Part shown: one piece after another, positions 59,781-64,000 of the stretch | How the letters are laid out: each line of letters starts with the position of its first letter | How positions within the stretch are numbered: the stretch's first letter is position 1 | NCBI RefSeq assembly: GCF_016907535.1 | Contig: NZ_JAFBCF010000001.1 | Location: 1-64,000 of the forward strand | DNA from: Microlunatus panaciterrae | Lineage (GTDB): Bacteria > Actinomycetota > Actinomycetes > Propionibacteriales > Propionibacteriaceae | Length of the DNA: 64,000 nt | Direction of reading: 5' to 3' | Position numbers and translations under genes: made by a program | Notes under the pieces: generated by a model | Databases searched by the model: none | What the model was told of the DNA's origin: nothing | Seen by the model: the letters and a program-made list of their open reading frames with translations, nothing else

Positions 59781-61036
59781 ATGGATCACCGATCAGGCTT
59801 GCAACTAAGTGAAGATTTCTACCGTGAGGCAATCCGGCCACTACTCACGAAGGCGTTCCCAGGTCTTCGGCACGCGGCCGCACTCATGGGTCGAGGATCT
59901 GAGGTGCTGGGCTTCGACGACACTATGTCCACCGACCACGATTGGACAGCTCGCGTCGTACTTCACCTCGATAACGCGGACTCAGAGATTGTCGGCACGT
60001 TGCAAGAAGAACTTGCCGGCAGCATGCCCCCTAGGTATGGAGGTGTTCCGACCAACGTGGAAGTTGCGACCGTTGCCGACTACTTCCAAACACAACTCGG
60101 ACTGGACATCTCTCAACAATGGGACGCCTACGACTGGATCAGCCTGGCCGAGCATCGGCTGTGTGAGATCACCAGTGGGGCAGTGTTCCACGACGAGGTA
60201 GGTCTGCACGACATCCGGAAACGCTTGAGCTATTACCCGCGCGACGTCTGGTACTACCTGCTCGGCGCAGCATGGTGGCGGGTGCACCCCGAATTGAATC
60301 TGGTCGGCCGGACCGGGTACGTCGGCGACGATGTTGGCTCATCGCTCATTGCAGCAGAGATGGTCTCGGCACTGATGCACTTATCGTTCCTTATCGAACG
60401 ACGTTACGCCCCGTATCGCAAATGGCTCGGCACCGCGTTCGCACGGCTCCAAATAGCCAGCAACCTGTTGCCCAAACTACAACAGGTGCTGCGTAGCCAG
60501 ACCTGGCAGGAACGCGAGCAGGCGCTGACCGCCGCTTACTCGATCGTCGCCGAGGCGTGCAACGACCTGAGACTCACTGACGCCGTGCCGCTGAAGCACA
60601 CGCGCATGTGGCAGCGTCCCTTCACTGTGTCCTGGGCGGACTTCCCGACAGCACTCACCGCCCAGATCCAAGACCCGACAACTCGGGCGTTCGCAACCAA
60701 CTGGTCAACGGCCAGCGGGGTCGACCAGGTGCGTGAAATTCTCTGGACCCCCCGCGGGCGTCCTGCTGTGCGCCAATTGGCCGCCAATTGGCTGCCAATC
60801 GGCGATGAAGGCCTGCCAACACGGCTGACTCGTCGATGCTGGCCCAGTGGTGGAGGAGCTTCGCCGGTTGCTTCATCTGTTGCAAGAGGCGGACCGCGAG
60901 TTGACATAATGTCGCTTATCGGACAACCAGATCGAGACAAGAGACCTGCACCTACAGACCAGCCCGACCACCGTATTGACCGCAACCAGTTCCAACCTCC
61001 TGGTCATCTCGCTCTTGGTGGATCTACTGGACTCGG

Positions 61037-61052
<16 letters not shown>
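59781..61052 (+). CDS. DUF4037 domain protein
   Basis: 423 residues. N-terminal nucleotidyltransferase-like segment ALMGRGSEVLGFDDTMSTDHDW (GS..DD..S.DHD), then helical DUF4037 signatures YYPRDVWYYLLGAAWWRV and FLIERRYAPYRKWLGTAF. The family sits in nucleotidyltransferase-fold proteins of unknown substrate. Relatives normally end after about 330-340 residues; the Pro/Gly/Arg-rich last 80 residues here look like read-through, so the original stop may be lost. GAAAGG precedes ATG 59781. Its end overlaps the UvrA-like gene end by 16 nt, convergent. Confidence 0.78.
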
Positions 61053-63421
<2,369 letters not shown>

Positions 63422-63452
63422 GCGCGGGTGACTCTGTCGGCAGCAGACACCG

Positions 63453-63809
63453 TCATCGGTCCTGGAGCAGCCCGAGGACATTGCCGTCGGGGTCGGTGAC
63501 GGTGGCCACCATTCGGCCGCCGCCGACGTCATGCGCAGGCTCCTTCACGGTGGCCCCTGCGGCGGTCAGCTCGGCCAGTTTTGCCTCGAGGTCCGCAACG
63601 TGCCAGTAGGCGACTGGTGAGGTCATCTTCTGAGGCCCACCGCCGGGTACCAGGCCGATGTGCTGGCCTTCGGCGTCGAAGCCGACGTAGTAGGGGCCGT
63701 CGGCCTGTGGCGCCACCCCCAGCAGGGCGGAGTACACCCGCTTGGCCGCCGCCAAGTCGGATACGGGATGCAGCACGGTCTTGATTCCCTGGGTCGAAGA
63801 GCCGGTCAT
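63453..63809 (-). CDS. VOC (glyoxalase/bleomycin-resistance) family protein
   Basis: 118 residues from ATG 63809, with CAGGAG 7 nt upstream. One VOC beta-alpha-beta-beta-beta module: KTVLHPVSDLAAAKRVYSALLGVAP, YYVGFDAEGQHIGLVPGG, AYWHVADLEAKLAELTAAGATV, ATVTDPDGNVLGLLQ. Small metalloprotein, enzyme or drug binder. It precedes the UvrA-like gene by 31 nt. Confidence 0.88.
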   Translation of the reverse strand: MTGSSTQGIKTVLHPVSDLAAAKRVYSALLGVAPQADGPYYVGFDAEGQHIGLVPGGGPQKMTSPVAYWHVADLEAKLAELTAAGATVKEPAHDVGGGRMVATVTDPDGNVLGLLQDR

Positions 63810-63925
63810 CGTCACTCCTGACTGCCGGTGGTGATGTCCATGATCGCCACTCTAGCCGCGGCCCGCGGACTCCCGCTTCTCGAATCCTGATCGATTCTCG
63901 ACCATCCAGCTACGCTGGGCTGAGC

Positions 63926-63979
63926 GTGCGCATGGGGTCCGGACCACAGGTGGGATCCAGACCCCACAGCCAGGCGCAC
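63926..63979. other. Nested inverted repeat at the window end
   Basis: Outer arms GTGCGC (63926-63931)/GCGCAC (63974-63979) and inner TGGGGTC (63933-63939)/GACCCCA (63960-63966) form a two-step hairpin. TACGCT at 63911-63916 could be a -10 box starting transcription near it, suggesting a structured RNA leader or small RNA whose gene lies beyond the window. Confidence 0.35.
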
Positions 63980-64000
63980 CCATCCAGTGAGGGTCTGCGA

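Overview
This is a chromosomal segment of a high-GC actinobacterium, most likely a member of the Propionibacteriaceae or a close relative. The evidence is the phosphatidylinositol-mannoside genes, the GarA/FtsR/glycine-cleavage neighbourhood shared with Mycobacterium (Rv1822-Rv1832 order), a pyrophosphate-type phosphofructokinase of the kind known from propionibacteria, and many genes with a TANNNT -10 box only 6-8 nt before the start codon (leaderless transcripts). No phage, CRISPR array or intact insertion sequence was seen.

Layout. 1-12.4 kb is an accessory region: the end of a LacI regulator, an amidase, DinB-like, pentapeptide/DinB, DUF1905, phosphotransferase, cupin (JmjC-like), alpha/beta hydrolase, a frameshifted aldo/keto reductase, a carboxymuconolactone-decarboxylase-like protein, an FGGY sugar kinase and a lower-GC P-loop kinase. 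12.5-14.2 kb carries four tRNA genes (Val-GAC, Cys, Gly, Val-CAC) around a class IV aminotransferase. 14.2-20.2 kb is thrS, a HIT protein, PIP synthase, PIM acyltransferase, PimA and a LemA-like protein. 20.2-29.7 kb is the CDP-alcohol transferase, DUF881, small basic protein, DUF881, gcvH, garA, ftsR, DUF151, MerR and gcvP module, with a glycine riboswitch before gcvP and a 27-bp tandem repeat array inside the operon.

29.9-41 kb holds a permease, a BrkB-like protein, PPi-PFK, SoxR, MgtC, YciO/Sua5, a stress set (USP and two PPOX-like flavin proteins), an aldo/keto reductase and an MFS exporter, with gene remnants and a large block of dispersed repeats between them. 41.3-46.3 kb is a stand-alone mraY followed by an FMN-riboswitch-controlled riboflavin operon (ribD, a ribE-ribB-ribA triple fusion, ribH). 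46.5-48 kb contains a short threonyl-tRNA synthetase paralogue without editing domains, preceded by what looks like a leaderless leader peptide with three consecutive Thr codons and a terminator hairpin (an attenuator).

48-64 kb holds a thiolase, a PAS-GAF-GAF histidine kinase resembling DevS, a secreted peptidoglycan-binding protein, a ZIP transporter, a GH127 arabinofuranosidase, a small operon (DHFR-like, phosphotransferase, GNAT), an eroded AT-richer stretch, a DUF4037 protein, a short UvrA-like ABC ATPase and a VOC protein.

The most notable items are the Thr-attenuated truncated ThrRS paralogue, the RibE-RibBA triple fusion, the hairpin array that split the sbp/DUF881 overlap, the amplified 84-bp and 19-bp repeats, and the pervasive leaderless promoter architecture. 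All family assignments are from reading motifs; no database search was run.
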